From: Hymenobacter rigui
Lineage (GTDB): Bacteria; Bacteroidota; Bacteroidia; Cytophagales; Hymenobacteraceae
DNA: 64,000 nt
Assembly: GCF_003944715.1 (NCBI RefSeq)
Contig: NZ_RWIT01000006.1
Location: forward strand, 176,260 to 240,259
Direction: 5' to 3'
The position numbers were made by a program, and so were the translations under genes. Positions 34,689 through 43,480 of this stretch are shown piece after piece; position 1 is the stretch's first letter; each line of letters opens with the position of its first letter. A model generated the notes under the pieces. That model was not told where the DNA came from. It did not search any database and saw nothing but the letters and a program-made list of their open reading frames with translations.

Positions 34689-36276
34689 AGAGAATCGGCA
34701 GGCCACCGGCCGTTACCCGGTATACCTCCCAGCCCACAGGCGTCACCACGGTGCCCGATTGGCTGCGGTAATCCAGGATAACAAACCGCCCCGGTGCTTT
34801 TTCATTCACCACTAGTCGCGCCTGGTCGGCTGGGGGCAGTAGGGTACGGTTGTTTTCAAAGGGCGAAATGTGCTGCGGGTCTACCACAATCTGACCCTGG
34901 GGGTAGGTGCTCACCAAGTACTCCAACCCTTGGCGGTAAGCCAGGCCCCAGTAGTCACGCTCAAACCACTGCCCGGCCAGCCGGGCGGGCAGCACGCTGA
35001 AATACACCTGCTGCTGCGGGTGCATAAGGACCATGCGCGTGGCGGTAACCAGCAGCTCAACTGCTACTACGCCGGCCCCAACCAACGGAATCCGCCGGCG
35101 TTGGACGGCCTTTTGCGCCCAATGCCACGCCTGCCAGCCTCCGCCCACGGCCAGCAGCAATAGGGCCGGATACACAAAATACAGGTGCCGCCATCCATCA
35201 TACAGCACGGAGTGTAGTCCGATTACCAATGCCAGGGGCGCCAGCAGCCACCCCGCAAATAGCAGATCGAGCCGGCCGGCGTAGGTGCCCAGCACAGCCA
35301 GCGGCTGCCGTAGCAACCGGCTCAGCAGGAACAGCAAGCCCATAAGGGCTGCCAGTGTATAAGTGAGCGGGGTGGTAATCAGCAGCCAGACCGGCGCATA
35401 ATGCCAGGGCAAGGCCTGCGCCGAAACGTACTCGCCCCAGTAGAGGACCTTGCCCGGCCACCGGAAGTGCTGCATGGCCACAAATGCCTCCCGAAAATGA
35501 TCCAGCGGTGCTGCCCACAGGTAAGGCCAGCCAACGATGCTGGCGCACAAGGCGCAGGCAACATACACGGCCGCCACCAACCCAAGCCGCCGGGCCGGCT
35601 GCGTAGGCTGCACCGCTTCTAGCACCAGCAGCACCAGTGTAAACGGCAGGAGCATACTGCCCAGGATGCGAATATCCAGCGCCGCGGCGGTGGCCAGTCC
35701 GTGCACCACTGCCCGCCCCGGCGTGGGCCGGACCAGCAGTCGGGCCAGGGTGTACATGCCCACCGTAAACGCGGCCAGGAACACTAGGTCCTTAGCGTTG
35801 TAGAACGACTCGGCAAACATGCGCGGTGACAGCACGAACAGCCCCGCCGTGAGCAGCGCCACGTACTGGTTGCGGAAGCGCAGCAAAGCCAGCCGGTACA
35901 GAGCCCACACGCCGCCCAGGCACACCAGAAACGTACTTAGGTGCCGCCAGAAATAGTACGTGCGCAGATCGGGGCTGGCCAGCAGCGTATCGAGCAGGGC
36001 CAGAGGAAGCTCAAACAGCACGCCGTGGTCATTATCCACGTAGCCCTGCAGCGGGGGCACCGCCTGCAGCGCCGGCTGCTGCGCGGCCCAGCTGGGTGCC
36101 AGCAGATCGGCCACATAGCGCAGGCTGACCAACCCGTTCAGGTGGTCCACGGGCTCATCCCAGGATACGCCGTAGTCCTTTACCAGCCAAACGCCCAGCA
36201 GCAATAGTCCCCCGAAAAAAACGGGTGCCAGCCAGCGGGGTCCCCGAACCGGGGGAGCAGCAAAAGAGGAAGCCAT
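34663..36276 (-). CDS. GT39-like polytopic membrane glycosyltransferase (paralogue 2)
   Basis: A 537-residue protein with about 10-12 transmembrane helices and the loop motif DYGVSWDEPVDHLNG in front of the second helix. Long parts align by eye with 31593-33215 (for example FAESFYNAKDLVFLAAFTVG, and DGWRHLYFVYPALLLLA near residue 375). The ATG at 36276 (MASSFAAPPVRG) is used because the frame further upstream is antisense to tRNA genes. The two paralogues flank a third GT39-like gene on the opposite strand, suggesting a surface-glycosylation locus. Direct substrate evidence is lacking. Confidence 0.8.
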   Translation of the reverse strand: MASSFAAPPVRGPRWLAPVFFGGLLLLGVWLVKDYGVSWDEPVDHLNGLVSLRYVADLLAPSWAAQQPALQAVPPLQGYVDNDHGVLFELPLALLDTLLASPDLRTYYFWRHLSTFLVCLGGVWALYRLALLRFRNQYVALLTAGLFVLSPRMFAESFYNAKDLVFLAAFTVGMYTLARLLVRPTPGRAVVHGLATAAALDIRILGSMLLPFTLVLLVLEAVQPTQPARRLGLVAAVYVACALCASIVGWPYLWAAPLDHFREAFVAMQHFRWPGKVLYWGEYVSAQALPWHYAPVWLLITTPLTYTLAALMGLLFLLSRLLRQPLAVLGTYAGRLDLLFAGWLLAPLALVIGLHSVLYDGWRHLYFVYPALLLLAVGGGWQAWHWAQKAVQRRRIPLVGAGVVAVELLVTATRMVLMHPQQQVYFSVLPARLAGQWFERDYWGLAYRQGLEYLVSTYPQGQIVVDPQHISPFENNRTLLPPADQARLVVNEKAPGRFVILDYRSQSGTVVTPVGWEVYRVTAGGLPILSIYQYPEQ

Positions 36277-36354
36277 TCGCGAAACAGACAAACCACACAC
36301 AGGAAAGCGGCAAGTTACTTTGCGAAGTAGCAAGGGGCTGCCGGCAGGCCGGAA

Positions 36355-36391
36355 AACAAAAAAAGGACTGCCACGGGTGGCAATCCTTTTA
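36355..36391 (-). terminator. Terminator after tRNA-Val genes
   Basis: On the minus strand AAAAGGATTGCCA pairs with TGGCAGTCCTTTT, followed by a long T run, downstream of the twin tRNA-Val genes. Confidence 0.85.
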
Positions 36392-36392
36392 G

Positions 36393-36470
36393 TGGTGGGA
36401 GATACTGGGTTCGAACCAGTGACCCTCTGCTTGTAAGGCAGATGCTCTGAACCAGCTGAGCTAATCTCCC
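36393..36470 (-). tRNA. tRNA-Val (anticodon TAC), copy A
   Basis: The minus strand gives acceptor GGGAGAT/ATCTCCC, anticodon stem TCTGC/GCAGA with loop CTTACAA (anticodon TAC, reads GTA), and T arm CTGGTTCGAACCCAG. The discriminator A is followed by CCA at 36393-36395, so the 3' end appears to be encoded. Confidence 0.95.
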
Positions 36471-36495
36471 GAGGGTAAGCGTACTCTAAAAAAAG

Positions 36496-36570
36496 TGGGA
36501 GATACTGGGTTCGAACCAGTGACCCTCTGCTTGTAAGGCAGATGCTCTGAACCAGCTGAGCTAATCTCCC
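36496..36570 (-). tRNA. tRNA-Val (anticodon TAC), copy B
   Basis: Identical over 75 bp to copy A and 25 bp upstream of it in the transcript. Here the discriminator A is followed by CTT, so CCA is not encoded and must be added by the CCA enzyme. A tandem duplication is the simplest origin. Confidence 0.95.
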
Positions 36571-36636
36571 AATGGGCGTGTCCTGTTTGGGATGGCAAAT
36601 ATGGGGGGCTGTTTTCGAAAACGCAACACTTTGTGC

Positions 36637-36644
36637 CATCTTTG
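36637..36644 (+). promoter_or_regulatory. Candidate -7 box for the AsmA-like gene
   Basis: CATCTTTG is one base off TAnnTTTG, with a T-rich GTTTTC about 21 bp upstream. It is 78 bp before the chosen GTG start. Confidence 0.3.
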
Positions 36645-36721
36645 ACGCAAGAATTTTTGCAACAATTCAGTTATCAGAGCCCAACTGGCTGCCAGTCAGA
36701 AATTTCAGCGGAGGAAACAGT

Positions 36722-39235
36722 GTGCGTAGATTTCTGAAAATTTTCTGTTTTACCGGGCTGGCCATGGTGTGTATAGCATGGCTGGGGCTGTGGCTGGGCG
36801 AGGATGCTGTGATTCGGTTGTTCGTAACGGGCCTGAACCGCTACCTGTGCGTACCCGTGCAGGCCAGCCGGCTGGAAGTGTCGGCGCTGGATCAGTTTCC
36901 GCGGCTCTCCGTTACGCTACACGATGTAACGGTGCACGGCTCTCTGCCCTCCGATACCGTGCAGCTGGCCCGGGCCCGGCGGCTGTACTGCGCCTTCAAC
37001 GTGTGGGATGTGGTAAGCGGTCAGTACCGAATCCGGGAGATAACGCTTACCGATGCCCGGGTGCACATTCGACGCAATCAGCAGGGCGTGGGCAACTACC
37101 ACCTGCTCTGCCCCGATACGGCCGCTACCTCCCCCGATGATGCCCCCTTCCGGCTGGCGCTGGAAGGTATCCGGCTGGAGCGAGTGGCCGTGGTGTATGA
37201 GGACGCCAGCCGTCAGCAGCGTATTGCACTGCGCGCACCCGATGTTCAGGCGCGGGTAACCATAGCCGGCCCGCTGGTAATTGTGAAGGCTGCCGGCGCG
37301 ACGGAAGTGCAAACCGTCCGGCTCGGCACCGACGATTATTTCCAGCAGAAACAGCTGCAACTGCAGGCCACCGTTGCCATTGACCGGGCGCGGCAGCAGC
37401 TGGCTATTCAGTCGTCTACCATCGGCATCGGGCCGGCCCGGTACGAGGTGGCGGGCACTATCGGGTATCAGGCCGCCCCGCACCTGGATTTGCGGTGCGA
37501 AGCTACCGGAGCCGATATTCAGGCGGTGCTGGCTCTGTTGCCGCCCCGGCTCACGCGCGCGGTGGCGGGCTACCGGAGTCGGGGGCAGGTGTATTTCGGG
37601 GGCACGGTGCAGGGTGAGTGGTCGGAGGCGCACAACCCAGCGGTGCAGGTGCGGTTCGGCTGCCGGAATGCCTCGTTTTTTCACCCGAAATATCAGCAGG
37701 CGGTGGAGCAGGTGAGCTTAACGGGTACATTCAGTAATGGAGCCGCCCGCTCGACTCGTACGACGGTGCTGAGCCTGCAGAACGTACACGGGCAGCTGGC
37801 TGGTCGGCCGTTTAGCGGGGTGCTGCGCCTGGAGAATTTTCAGAATCCGCAGTTGACACTTACCGCCCGGGCCAACGTGGACCTGAGCCGGGCGGTACGG
37901 TTTTTTCCGGTGTCGGCGGTGCAGTCGGCCCAGGGTACGGCGCAGGTAGCTCTGCAGCTGAATGGACCGCTACGGACTATCCGGACGCAACCCACCGCCC
38001 GGCAAGCCAGCGGCCAACTGACCTTTCAAGGCGTGGCACTGCGCCTGCGCGACTTCCGGCAGCCATTTACCGGGCTTACAGGGGAACTAGCGCTACGTGG
38101 TTCCGATGTGGCTTTCACCGGGTTGCGGGGCCGGCTGGGTAGCTCCGACTTTCAGGCTCAGGGCGTTTTGCACAACGTAACCGGCTGGGCGGCCAGCCCT
38201 GGGCAGCCGTTGCGGGTGCAGGCTGCTGTGGTAGCTAACCTGCTCGATTTCAATCAGCTGTTGTATGTATATCAGCCAAGGAAAAGCCCGGCGGCGGTGT
38301 CACCCCGGCCAGCTTCGGGCGGCCTGCACGTACCGGCCACGCTGGCGCTGAGTGTGCAGGTACAGGCCCGGCAGGTGCGGTTTCGGCGGCTGCGGGGGCG
38401 GCAGCTGCGCGGCACGCTGCGGCTGCAAAACCAGGTGTTCAGCTCACCGGGCCTGACGCTGCTGGCCGCCGGCGGTCAGGTGAGTGTGCGGGGCACTGTG
38501 GACGCCCGCCGCGCCAGTCTGCTGAAAGCCAGTACCGTGGCCAGCTGTCAGCAGCTGCCGCTGGATAGCCTGTTTTACGTGTTCGAGGATTTCGGCCAGC
38601 AGTTCCTCACGGCCCGTCACCTGCGCGGCCGCCTCACCGCCACCGCCGAATCGGACACGTACTTCGATGCACATCTGACGCCGCTGACGGAACGGCTGGA
38701 AGCCGAGGTGCACGCCACTATTCACGATGGGCAACTGCTGAATTTTGAGCCGTTGCAGCGCCTGAGCCTAGTGGCCGACCGCGCCACCTTACGTCACCTT
38801 CGCTTTGCCGAGCTACACAATAGCCTCTATGTGCAGAGCCGCACAGTATATATCCCGCAAATGGATATCCGCTCCAATGTGCGGGCGGCCTCGCTGATTC
38901 GGGTAACGGGCACGCATACGTTTGATCAGCAGCTGGACTACCATGTGCAGATTCCGCTGCTGCCGGGCCTGCTGCCCCGGGCCGCAGCCCGCGCCGATGG
39001 GCCGGGCCTGCGCCTGGCCATCCAGGGTACCGAAGACCAGTTTACCGTTCGGTACGAAACGGGACCGGACAGGCCGCGTGAACCGCCGGTAGCAGCCGGT
39101 ACGCCGCTGCCGGCTTCATCCGCCGCCCCGGCACCCGCGCCCGGTACCCGGCCGGCTGAGCGGCCCTCGTTCGAGCTGAAAAAGCCGGTGAAAAAGCCGG
39201 CCCAGCCTCAGGTGGGAGAGTATTTTGAATTTTAA
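36722..39235 (+). CDS. AsmA-like family protein
   Basis: An 837-residue envelope protein with an N-terminal transmembrane anchor (VRRFLKIFCFTGLAMVCIAW) and a long beta-rich region, as in AsmA/TamB-type lipid-transfer bridges between inner and outer membranes. Typical pieces are LNRYLCVPVQASRLEVSAL and FPRLSVTLHDVTV near the N-terminus. AsmA_2-like blocks occur at about 480-560 and 640-760, with the LRLAIQGTEDQFTVRYE tail. A Pro-rich end follows (about 790-837). The GTG at 36722 is chosen because upstream codons are not protein-like. Role in outer-membrane lipid homeostasis is inferred from the family. Confidence 0.8.
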   Translation: MRRFLKIFCFTGLAMVCIAWLGLWLGEDAVIRLFVTGLNRYLCVPVQASRLEVSALDQFPRLSVTLHDVTVHGSLPSDTVQLARARRLYCAFNVWDVVSGQYRIREITLTDARVHIRRNQQGVGNYHLLCPDTAATSPDDAPFRLALEGIRLERVAVVYEDASRQQRIALRAPDVQARVTIAGPLVIVKAAGATEVQTVRLGTDDYFQQKQLQLQATVAIDRARQQLAIQSSTIGIGPARYEVAGTIGYQAAPHLDLRCEATGADIQAVLALLPPRLTRAVAGYRSRGQVYFGGTVQGEWSEAHNPAVQVRFGCRNASFFHPKYQQAVEQVSLTGTFSNGAARSTRTTVLSLQNVHGQLAGRPFSGVLRLENFQNPQLTLTARANVDLSRAVRFFPVSAVQSAQGTAQVALQLNGPLRTIRTQPTARQASGQLTFQGVALRLRDFRQPFTGLTGELALRGSDVAFTGLRGRLGSSDFQAQGVLHNVTGWAASPGQPLRVQAAVVANLLDFNQLLYVYQPRKSPAAVSPRPASGGLHVPATLALSVQVQARQVRFRRLRGRQLRGTLRLQNQVFSSPGLTLLAAGGQVSVRGTVDARRASLLKASTVASCQQLPLDSLFYVFEDFGQQFLTARHLRGRLTATAESDTYFDAHLTPLTERLEAEVHATIHDGQLLNFEPLQRLSLVADRATLRHLRFAELHNSLYVQSRTVYIPQMDIRSNVRAASLIRVTGTHTFDQQLDYHVQIPLLPGLLPRAAARADGPGLRLAIQGTEDQFTVRYETGPDRPREPPVAAGTPLPASSAAPAPAPGTRPAERPSFELKKPVKKPAQPQVGEYFEF

Positions 39236-39323
39236 GGGCAATACATTCGGTGCGTGGGTCAACCTCAGCCGCTGGCAGTGCGTTAAGGAGGGCGAGTTAT
39301 GTCCCACTCCAACTCCTCTCGCC

Positions 39324-40226
39324 ATGAACGATACGCAACTACTCCAGAATTACTCCGATCAAGAAAAAGCAGCTTACCTGAGCGTAATAGCTAGTCTGGC
39401 TTCCGCCGACCGGGAAGCCTCGGCTGCTGAAATCGAATTTTTGCAGCAACTGGCCCACCAGGCCGGCCTGAGCGGTGGTGCTACCCAGCAGGTGCTGGCC
39501 TCAGCCAAAGATGCCACCAACGAATCCATCAAAAGCAACCTGGATGCGTTGCGCGGCAGCGACCTGCGCTTCTCGCTGGTTACCGACCTTATCAGCTTTG
39601 CCCGCGCCGATGGCTCGTACGCCAACGACGAGGAGGCCATGGTGAATAAAATAGCTGCCTACCTCAACATCACACCCCAGCAGACCCAGGCGCTCAACCA
39701 AGTGGTAGACCAGGCTGCCCAAGTTCCGCACGATGCCAGTGACCCCGCCAAGCAGGGTTTCTTCAGCGGCATCACCGATAAGCTGGACAGCGTTGGCATT
39801 CCGAAAGGTGCCCTGATGGCCGGCCTGCTCGGCGTGGTGGCCCCCATGGTTATTTCGAAAGTGATGGGCGGCCGCAGCCAAAGCTCCGGTATTGGTGGCG
39901 GTATGATGGGTGGTGGTACTATGGGCGGCCTGCTCGGCGGTGCTGCCCAGAGCGGTATGGGCGGCTTGCTTGGTGGCCTGCTGGGCGGTGGTTTGCTCAG
40001 CGGCGTACTCGGCGGCGGCCAGTCCCAGTCAACTGATTCGTACGGCAACTATCCGCAGCAAGGCTCACACGTGGGCAGCGGCGGCCTGGGCTCGTTGATG
40101 TCGATTCTGGGCGGTCTGGGCGGTCAGCCTAACTCCCAGCCCCGCAGCAACGGCGGCGGCGGCCTCGGTGGCCTCATGAGCGGCGGTATGGGCGGGTTGC
40201 TCGGCGGCCTGCTCGGTGGCCGGTAA
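39324..40226 (+). CDS. TerB-like domain protein with Gly-rich tail
   Basis: A 300-residue protein. Residues about 1-130 are helical and resemble the TerB/tellurite-resistance-like fold (AAYLSVIASLASADREASAAE and the second DGSYANDEEAMVNKIAAYLN repeat, each with an acidic metal-site-like stretch). After a short linker comes a hydrophobic segment (GALMAGLLGVVAPMVISKVM) and then about 110 residues dominated by Gly, Leu, Met and Ser (GGLLGGLLGG-type repeats). The tail could form a membrane-associated or aggregating segment. No tellurite genes are nearby, so the TerB link is by fold only. Confidence 0.75.
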   Translation: MNDTQLLQNYSDQEKAAYLSVIASLASADREASAAEIEFLQQLAHQAGLSGGATQQVLASAKDATNESIKSNLDALRGSDLRFSLVTDLISFARADGSYANDEEAMVNKIAAYLNITPQQTQALNQVVDQAAQVPHDASDPAKQGFFSGITDKLDSVGIPKGALMAGLLGVVAPMVISKVMGGRSQSSGIGGGMMGGGTMGGLLGGAAQSGMGGLLGGLLGGGLLSGVLGGGQSQSTDSYGNYPQQGSHVGSGGLGSLMSILGGLGGQPNSQPRSNGGGGLGGLMSGGMGGLLGGLLGGR

Positions 40227-40245
40227 TCAGCCCTTAGTTAGCCCT

Positions 40246-40291
40246 AATGCAAAAGCCCCCGACGTTGTCTAAACGTCGGGGGCTTTTGCAT
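40246..40291. terminator. Bidirectional terminator
   Basis: AATGCAAAAGCCCCCGACGTT pairs perfectly over 21 bp with its complement at 40271-40291, between the convergent TerB-like and MscS genes. Its AAAAGCCCCC core resembles the inner hairpins of the composite repeats. Confidence 0.92.
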
Positions 40292-40335
40292 TGGAGTATA
40301 GATTGTTATCAAATGGATAACGGGACCAAGCGTGC

Positions 40336-41445
40336 TTAGGCGGGCAGCCCGTTTACCTGCACAATGGTGGTGCCGGTGCTGGCGAAGGTGCCGCCGGCCT
40401 GCTCCACGGCTTCGATGAGGCGGTAGTTCAGCTCCTCCTTCACCTGCAGATATTCCTCGTAGTTGGTGGTTTCCACGAAGTATTGCACCGTTACTTCCTT
40501 GGCGGCCGGGGTCAGGGCCGAAAACTGAATTTGCACTTCCTTGGTCACCAACGGGTTTTCCTCGATAGCGCGCTTGCCGTCCTGCACAATGCGGTGGAGC
40601 TGCTGGCTGGTGGTGGCGTGGCTCAGGGCCAGGGTGAAATTCACGCGCCGGGCCGTACGCAGGCTCAGGTTGTCCAGCGGCTTGTCAATCATGCTTTTGT
40701 TGGGGACCGTCACGTAGCTTTTCTCGGCCGTGCGCAGGCGGGTGCTTCGAAAACCCACTTTCTCCACGGTACCGGTTACACCGCCCACATCCACCAAATC
40801 ACCCACGGCGAAGGGCCGGTCGAGGAAGATGGTGAACGAGGCAATCAGGTTTTCCAGGCTTTCCTTGGCCGCAAAGGCCACGGCCAGACCACCAATGCCC
40901 AGGCCCCCGATAAGCGCCGTTACGTTTACGCCGAACACCTTGCTCAGCATCACCAGAAACGTGATGGTAAGTACCAGCACTTTCAGCAAATCCTTGGCGA
41001 AGGGCACCAGCTGGTTGCTGATGCGGGAGGTGCTGTTTTCGGAGCGGCGCTGGAATACCAGCACCAGAAAATCGATAATGCGCAGCCACACCCAGCCGAT
41101 ACCCCAGATAACGGCCATCTGAAATAGCCGGAACAGCAGCACCTTCGGCCAAGGCTCGTTGCGCCCAATTTCGGAGCTGCGCACCGGGTAGTCCAGCACC
41201 TGAAACGCAAAATAGGCCGTTATTAGGAAGATAACGATGGACAGCGGCTGAATCAGCAGGGCCTGAAACTGGTGCTCGGCCACTCCCTCCGTGCGCTTGC
41301 GGATAAACCGGAACACCAGCTTGGACAGGAGCCTCGACAGTAGCGTTTTGAAGGCGTACCCAAACAGCAGAATGCCCGCGCACCACAGGTACGCCGTCAC
41401 GTTGTTGCCCAGAAAGCGGTAGTTGAGGATTTCCTGGATGCTCAT
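40336..41445 (-). CDS. Mechanosensitive channel, MscS family
   Basis: A 369-residue inner-membrane channel that opens under osmotic downshock. It has about four N-terminal helices, then the pore helix GGLGIGGLAVAFAAKESLEN (about residues 180-199) and the beta domain FLDRPFAVGDLVDVGGVTGTV with GFRSTRLRTAEKSYVTVPN. The C-terminal alpha/beta domain is present. It is longer than minimal MscS, as in YbdG/YnaI-type members. Confidence 0.93.
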   Translation of the reverse strand: MSIQEILNYRFLGNNVTAYLWCAGILLFGYAFKTLLSRLLSKLVFRFIRKRTEGVAEHQFQALLIQPLSIVIFLITAYFAFQVLDYPVRSSEIGRNEPWPKVLLFRLFQMAVIWGIGWVWLRIIDFLVLVFQRRSENSTSRISNQLVPFAKDLLKVLVLTITFLVMLSKVFGVNVTALIGGLGIGGLAVAFAAKESLENLIASFTIFLDRPFAVGDLVDVGGVTGTVEKVGFRSTRLRTAEKSYVTVPNKSMIDKPLDNLSLRTARRVNFTLALSHATTSQQLHRIVQDGKRAIEENPLVTKEVQIQFSALTPAAKEVTVQYFVETTNYEEYLQVKEELNYRLIEAVEQAGGTFASTGTTIVQVNGLPA

Positions 41446-41446
41446 T

Positions 41447-41558
41447 TACTAGTGCTTAGTTGTTAGTGCTTAGTTGTTAGTGCCTGGTGCTTAGGTTGTT
41501 CGACGTTATTCTTGGATTGAACAACCTAAGCACCAGACATTAGGCACCAAGCACCAGA
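41447..41558. repeat. 14-nt tandem word inverted repeat
   Basis: The left half (41450-41500) holds three tandem copies of AGTGCTTAGTTGTT (the last drifting to AGTGCCTGGTGCTTAGGTTG). The right half (41519-41558) carries the complement, ACAACCTAAGCACCAGACAT and CACCAAGCACCAGAC. It separates the MscS and glutamate dehydrogenase-like genes. Confidence 0.85.
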
Positions 41559-41560
41559 CT

Positions 41561-42790
41561 CTATACCAACTGGCGCAGCGCCATTTCGAACGACTTCTGG
41601 GCAATGCCAGTGCGGGAGTCGCCTTGGTGGCGGGTGCGGGCTAGGGCTGCCCGAATCACGCGGGAGGTGTCCTGGAAGATGGCTTGGTCGGTAATTTCGG
41701 CGTTGGATTCCATCAGGTAGGCGAATACCCGGGCCATGCCGCAGTTGGCAATAAAATCGGGGATGACGCTGGTGTGGTCGTCGGCAAACTCGCCGGTGGG
41801 GCCGAAGAAGATTTCCGGATCCTGGAACGGCACGTTAGCACCGCAGCTAATTACCTCCAGCCCGCCGGCTACCAATTGCTCCACCTGCTGGCGCGTTACC
41901 AGCCGGGAGGCCGCCGCCGGAATGAAGATTTCGGCCCCGCTGCTCCAGATGCGCTGGTTCACTTCCTCGAAGGAAAGCAGGTTATCGGCCGTAAGCGCAT
42001 TCCCTTCGCGGCGCAGAAACAGCTCCCGAATTTCCTCCAGCGTGAAGCCGTCTTCCTTGATAAGGCCGCCGGCCCGGTCGATGATGCCGGTAATGCGCGC
42101 GCCCTGGCTGGCCAGGTAGTAGGCGGCTGCCGCGCCCACGTTGCCCCAGCCCTGGATGATGGCGCGCTTGCCCTGCACTGCGCGGCCGCCCCACAGCTCG
42201 TAGTAGTGGCGCACGGCCTCGGCCACGCCATAGCCGGTAATGAGGTCGGCCACGGTGTATTTGCGGCTCAGATCGGGGGTGAAGGAGGCGTCTTCGAGCA
42301 CCTTCACCACGCCCTGGCGCAGCTGGCCCAGCTTCTGAATCTTCTGGGGCTCGGTGGCGCGGTAGTGCCCGTTCACGATGCCCTCCTGCGGGTGCCACAG
42401 GCCATAGTCCTCCGTAATCGGAATCACGTCGTGAATCTCGTCTACGTTCAGGTCGCCGCCGGTGCCGTAGTAATTCTTCAGCAGCGGAATAACGGCCTTG
42501 TACCAGCGCTCCAGCACGCCGCGCTTGCGCGGGTCCTGGGGGTCGAAGTTGATGCCGGATTTGGCTCCGCCGATGGCCGGTCCCGACACGGTGAACTTCA
42601 CCTCCATGGTTTTGGCCAGGCTTTCCACCTCGCGCTTGTCCAGGCCCTTGCGCATACGGGTGCCGCCGCCGGCCGCCCCGCCGCGCAGGGAATTAATCAC
42701 CACCCAGCCCTCGGCTTCGGTTTCCGAGTCTTTCCATTCAAAAACGATTTCGGGACGTTTGTTCTCAAACTTGGCCAGCAGGTCTTTCAT
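41561..42790 (-). CDS. Glutamate dehydrogenase-like (Glu/Leu/Phe/Val family)
   Basis: A 409-residue NAD(P)-dependent dehydrogenase that interconverts an amino acid (most likely glutamate) and its 2-oxo acid. It has the dimerisation-domain segment GGAAGGGTRMRKGLDKREVE, the catalytic region VSGPAIGGAKSGINFDPQDP at about residues 72-91, the YGTGGDLNVDEIHDVIPI segment, and the Rossmann fold IQGWGNVGAAAAYYLASQGA at about 220-240. It begins MKDLLAKFENKRPEIVFEW; 51 upstream codons are rejected as leader. It is divergent from the ArsR-type gene. Substrate preference is inferred. Confidence 0.87.
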   Translation of the reverse strand: MKDLLAKFENKRPEIVFEWKDSETEAEGWVVINSLRGGAAGGGTRMRKGLDKREVESLAKTMEVKFTVSGPAIGGAKSGINFDPQDPRKRGVLERWYKAVIPLLKNYYGTGGDLNVDEIHDVIPITEDYGLWHPQEGIVNGHYRATEPQKIQKLGQLRQGVVKVLEDASFTPDLSRKYTVADLITGYGVAEAVRHYYELWGGRAVQGKRAIIQGWGNVGAAAAYYLASQGARITGIIDRAGGLIKEDGFTLEEIRELFLRREGNALTADNLLSFEEVNQRIWSSGAEIFIPAAASRLVTRQQVEQLVAGGLEVISCGANVPFQDPEIFFGPTGEFADDHTSVIPDFIANCGMARVFAYLMESNAEITDQAIFQDTSRVIRAALARTRHQGDSRTGIAQKSFEMALRQLV

Positions 42791-42828
42791 TGGGGGTAGT
42801 AGATGGAGTGGGGTGGAATTCAGTGCCG

Positions 42829-42857
42829 CAAAGGTAAGCAGCCACTGCGGCAACCAA
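42829..42857 (-). promoter_or_regulatory. Candidate promoter for the glutamate dehydrogenase-like gene
   Basis: The minus strand has TACCTTTG (42829-42836, TAnnTTTG) with TTG at 42855-42857, 18 bp upstream, close to the Bacteroidetes -33/-7 spacing. The leader would be about 32 nt. Confidence 0.55.
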
Positions 42858-43031
42858 CCGGGCGTTGGGCGGTCCGCTGCCGAATAAACGCGTAGCGGAT
42901 ACGTTATACATCGACCCAGACGAAAACCAAAATCGGAGGTCACGCATCCTTACCTGGCAGATATCGTCTGTTCTGAGTGTGTAGCCGTAAAAGGGTACAC
43001 GGATCCAATTTCGGCGCTTTTATAATTTTTT

Positions 43032-43061
43032 TTTGCCCCTGGTACGTTGGGAGGAACTTTG
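43032..43061 (+). promoter_or_regulatory. Candidate promoter for the ArsR-type gene
   Basis: TTTG at 43032-43035 and GAACTTTG at 43054-43061 (one mismatch to TAnnTTTG) are 18 bp apart. The leader to the ATG at 43134 would be about 65 nt. The 343-bp divergent gap 42791-43133 otherwise shows no gene and is AT-rich near 43010-43035. Confidence 0.5.
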
Positions 43062-43133
43062 CAGGGTTGAAATATCGTATTACCCATATTCCTGCATATC
43101 CACCCACTGGTACCACCACCGTTGTAACGATAT

Positions 43134-43442
43134 ATGAAACCTTTGCTTTCCCGAGTAGAATCCAAAAAAGTAGATAAGGCCGCCGCTATGCTGAAAGTGC
43201 TGGCCCACCCCAAACGGTTAGCCATTGTGGACCTGCTGGGCAAGGAAGAGAAAATGACCGTCACGGAAATTTACCGTTCCCTGGATTTACCGCAGGCCAT
43301 TGCCTCTCAGCATCTTATCACTCTGAAAGACCGGGGTATCCTGTCGTCGTTCAAGGTGGGCACCAAAATCTACTACTCGCTGTCCATTCCCAAGCTGCTC
43401 GATGTAATCGACTCGCTGGAGGATTGCTGCGACACGATTTAA
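43134..43442 (+). CDS. ArsR-family winged-helix regulator
   Basis: A 102-residue DNA-binding protein with a winged helix-turn-helix: MLKVLAHPKRLAIVDLLG (helix 1-2), TVTEIYRSLDLPQAIASQHL (recognition helix, with the S-QHL pattern), LKDRGILSSFKVGTKIYY (wing). The C-terminal CC in LEDCCDTI and the absence of the usual CVC in helix 3 mean metal sensing is uncertain. It faces the glutamate dehydrogenase-like gene across a divergent promoter region, but regulation of it is only a guess. A terminator follows. Confidence 0.88.
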   Translation: MKPLLSRVESKKVDKAAAMLKVLAHPKRLAIVDLLGKEEKMTVTEIYRSLDLPQAIASQHLITLKDRGILSSFKVGTKIYYSLSIPKLLDVIDSLEDCCDTI

Positions 43443-43480
43443 TACCGCCCCTCATCCACTGGTATCGTTACCTGTGCATG

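Noticed and set aside
36393..36570. Integration site (att) at tandem tRNA genes
   Set aside because: The duplication is of whole tRNA genes; no integrase or element boundary follows on either side.
41684..42799. 371-codon plus-strand open frame
   Set aside because: Antisense to the glutamate dehydrogenase-like gene with its conserved motifs.
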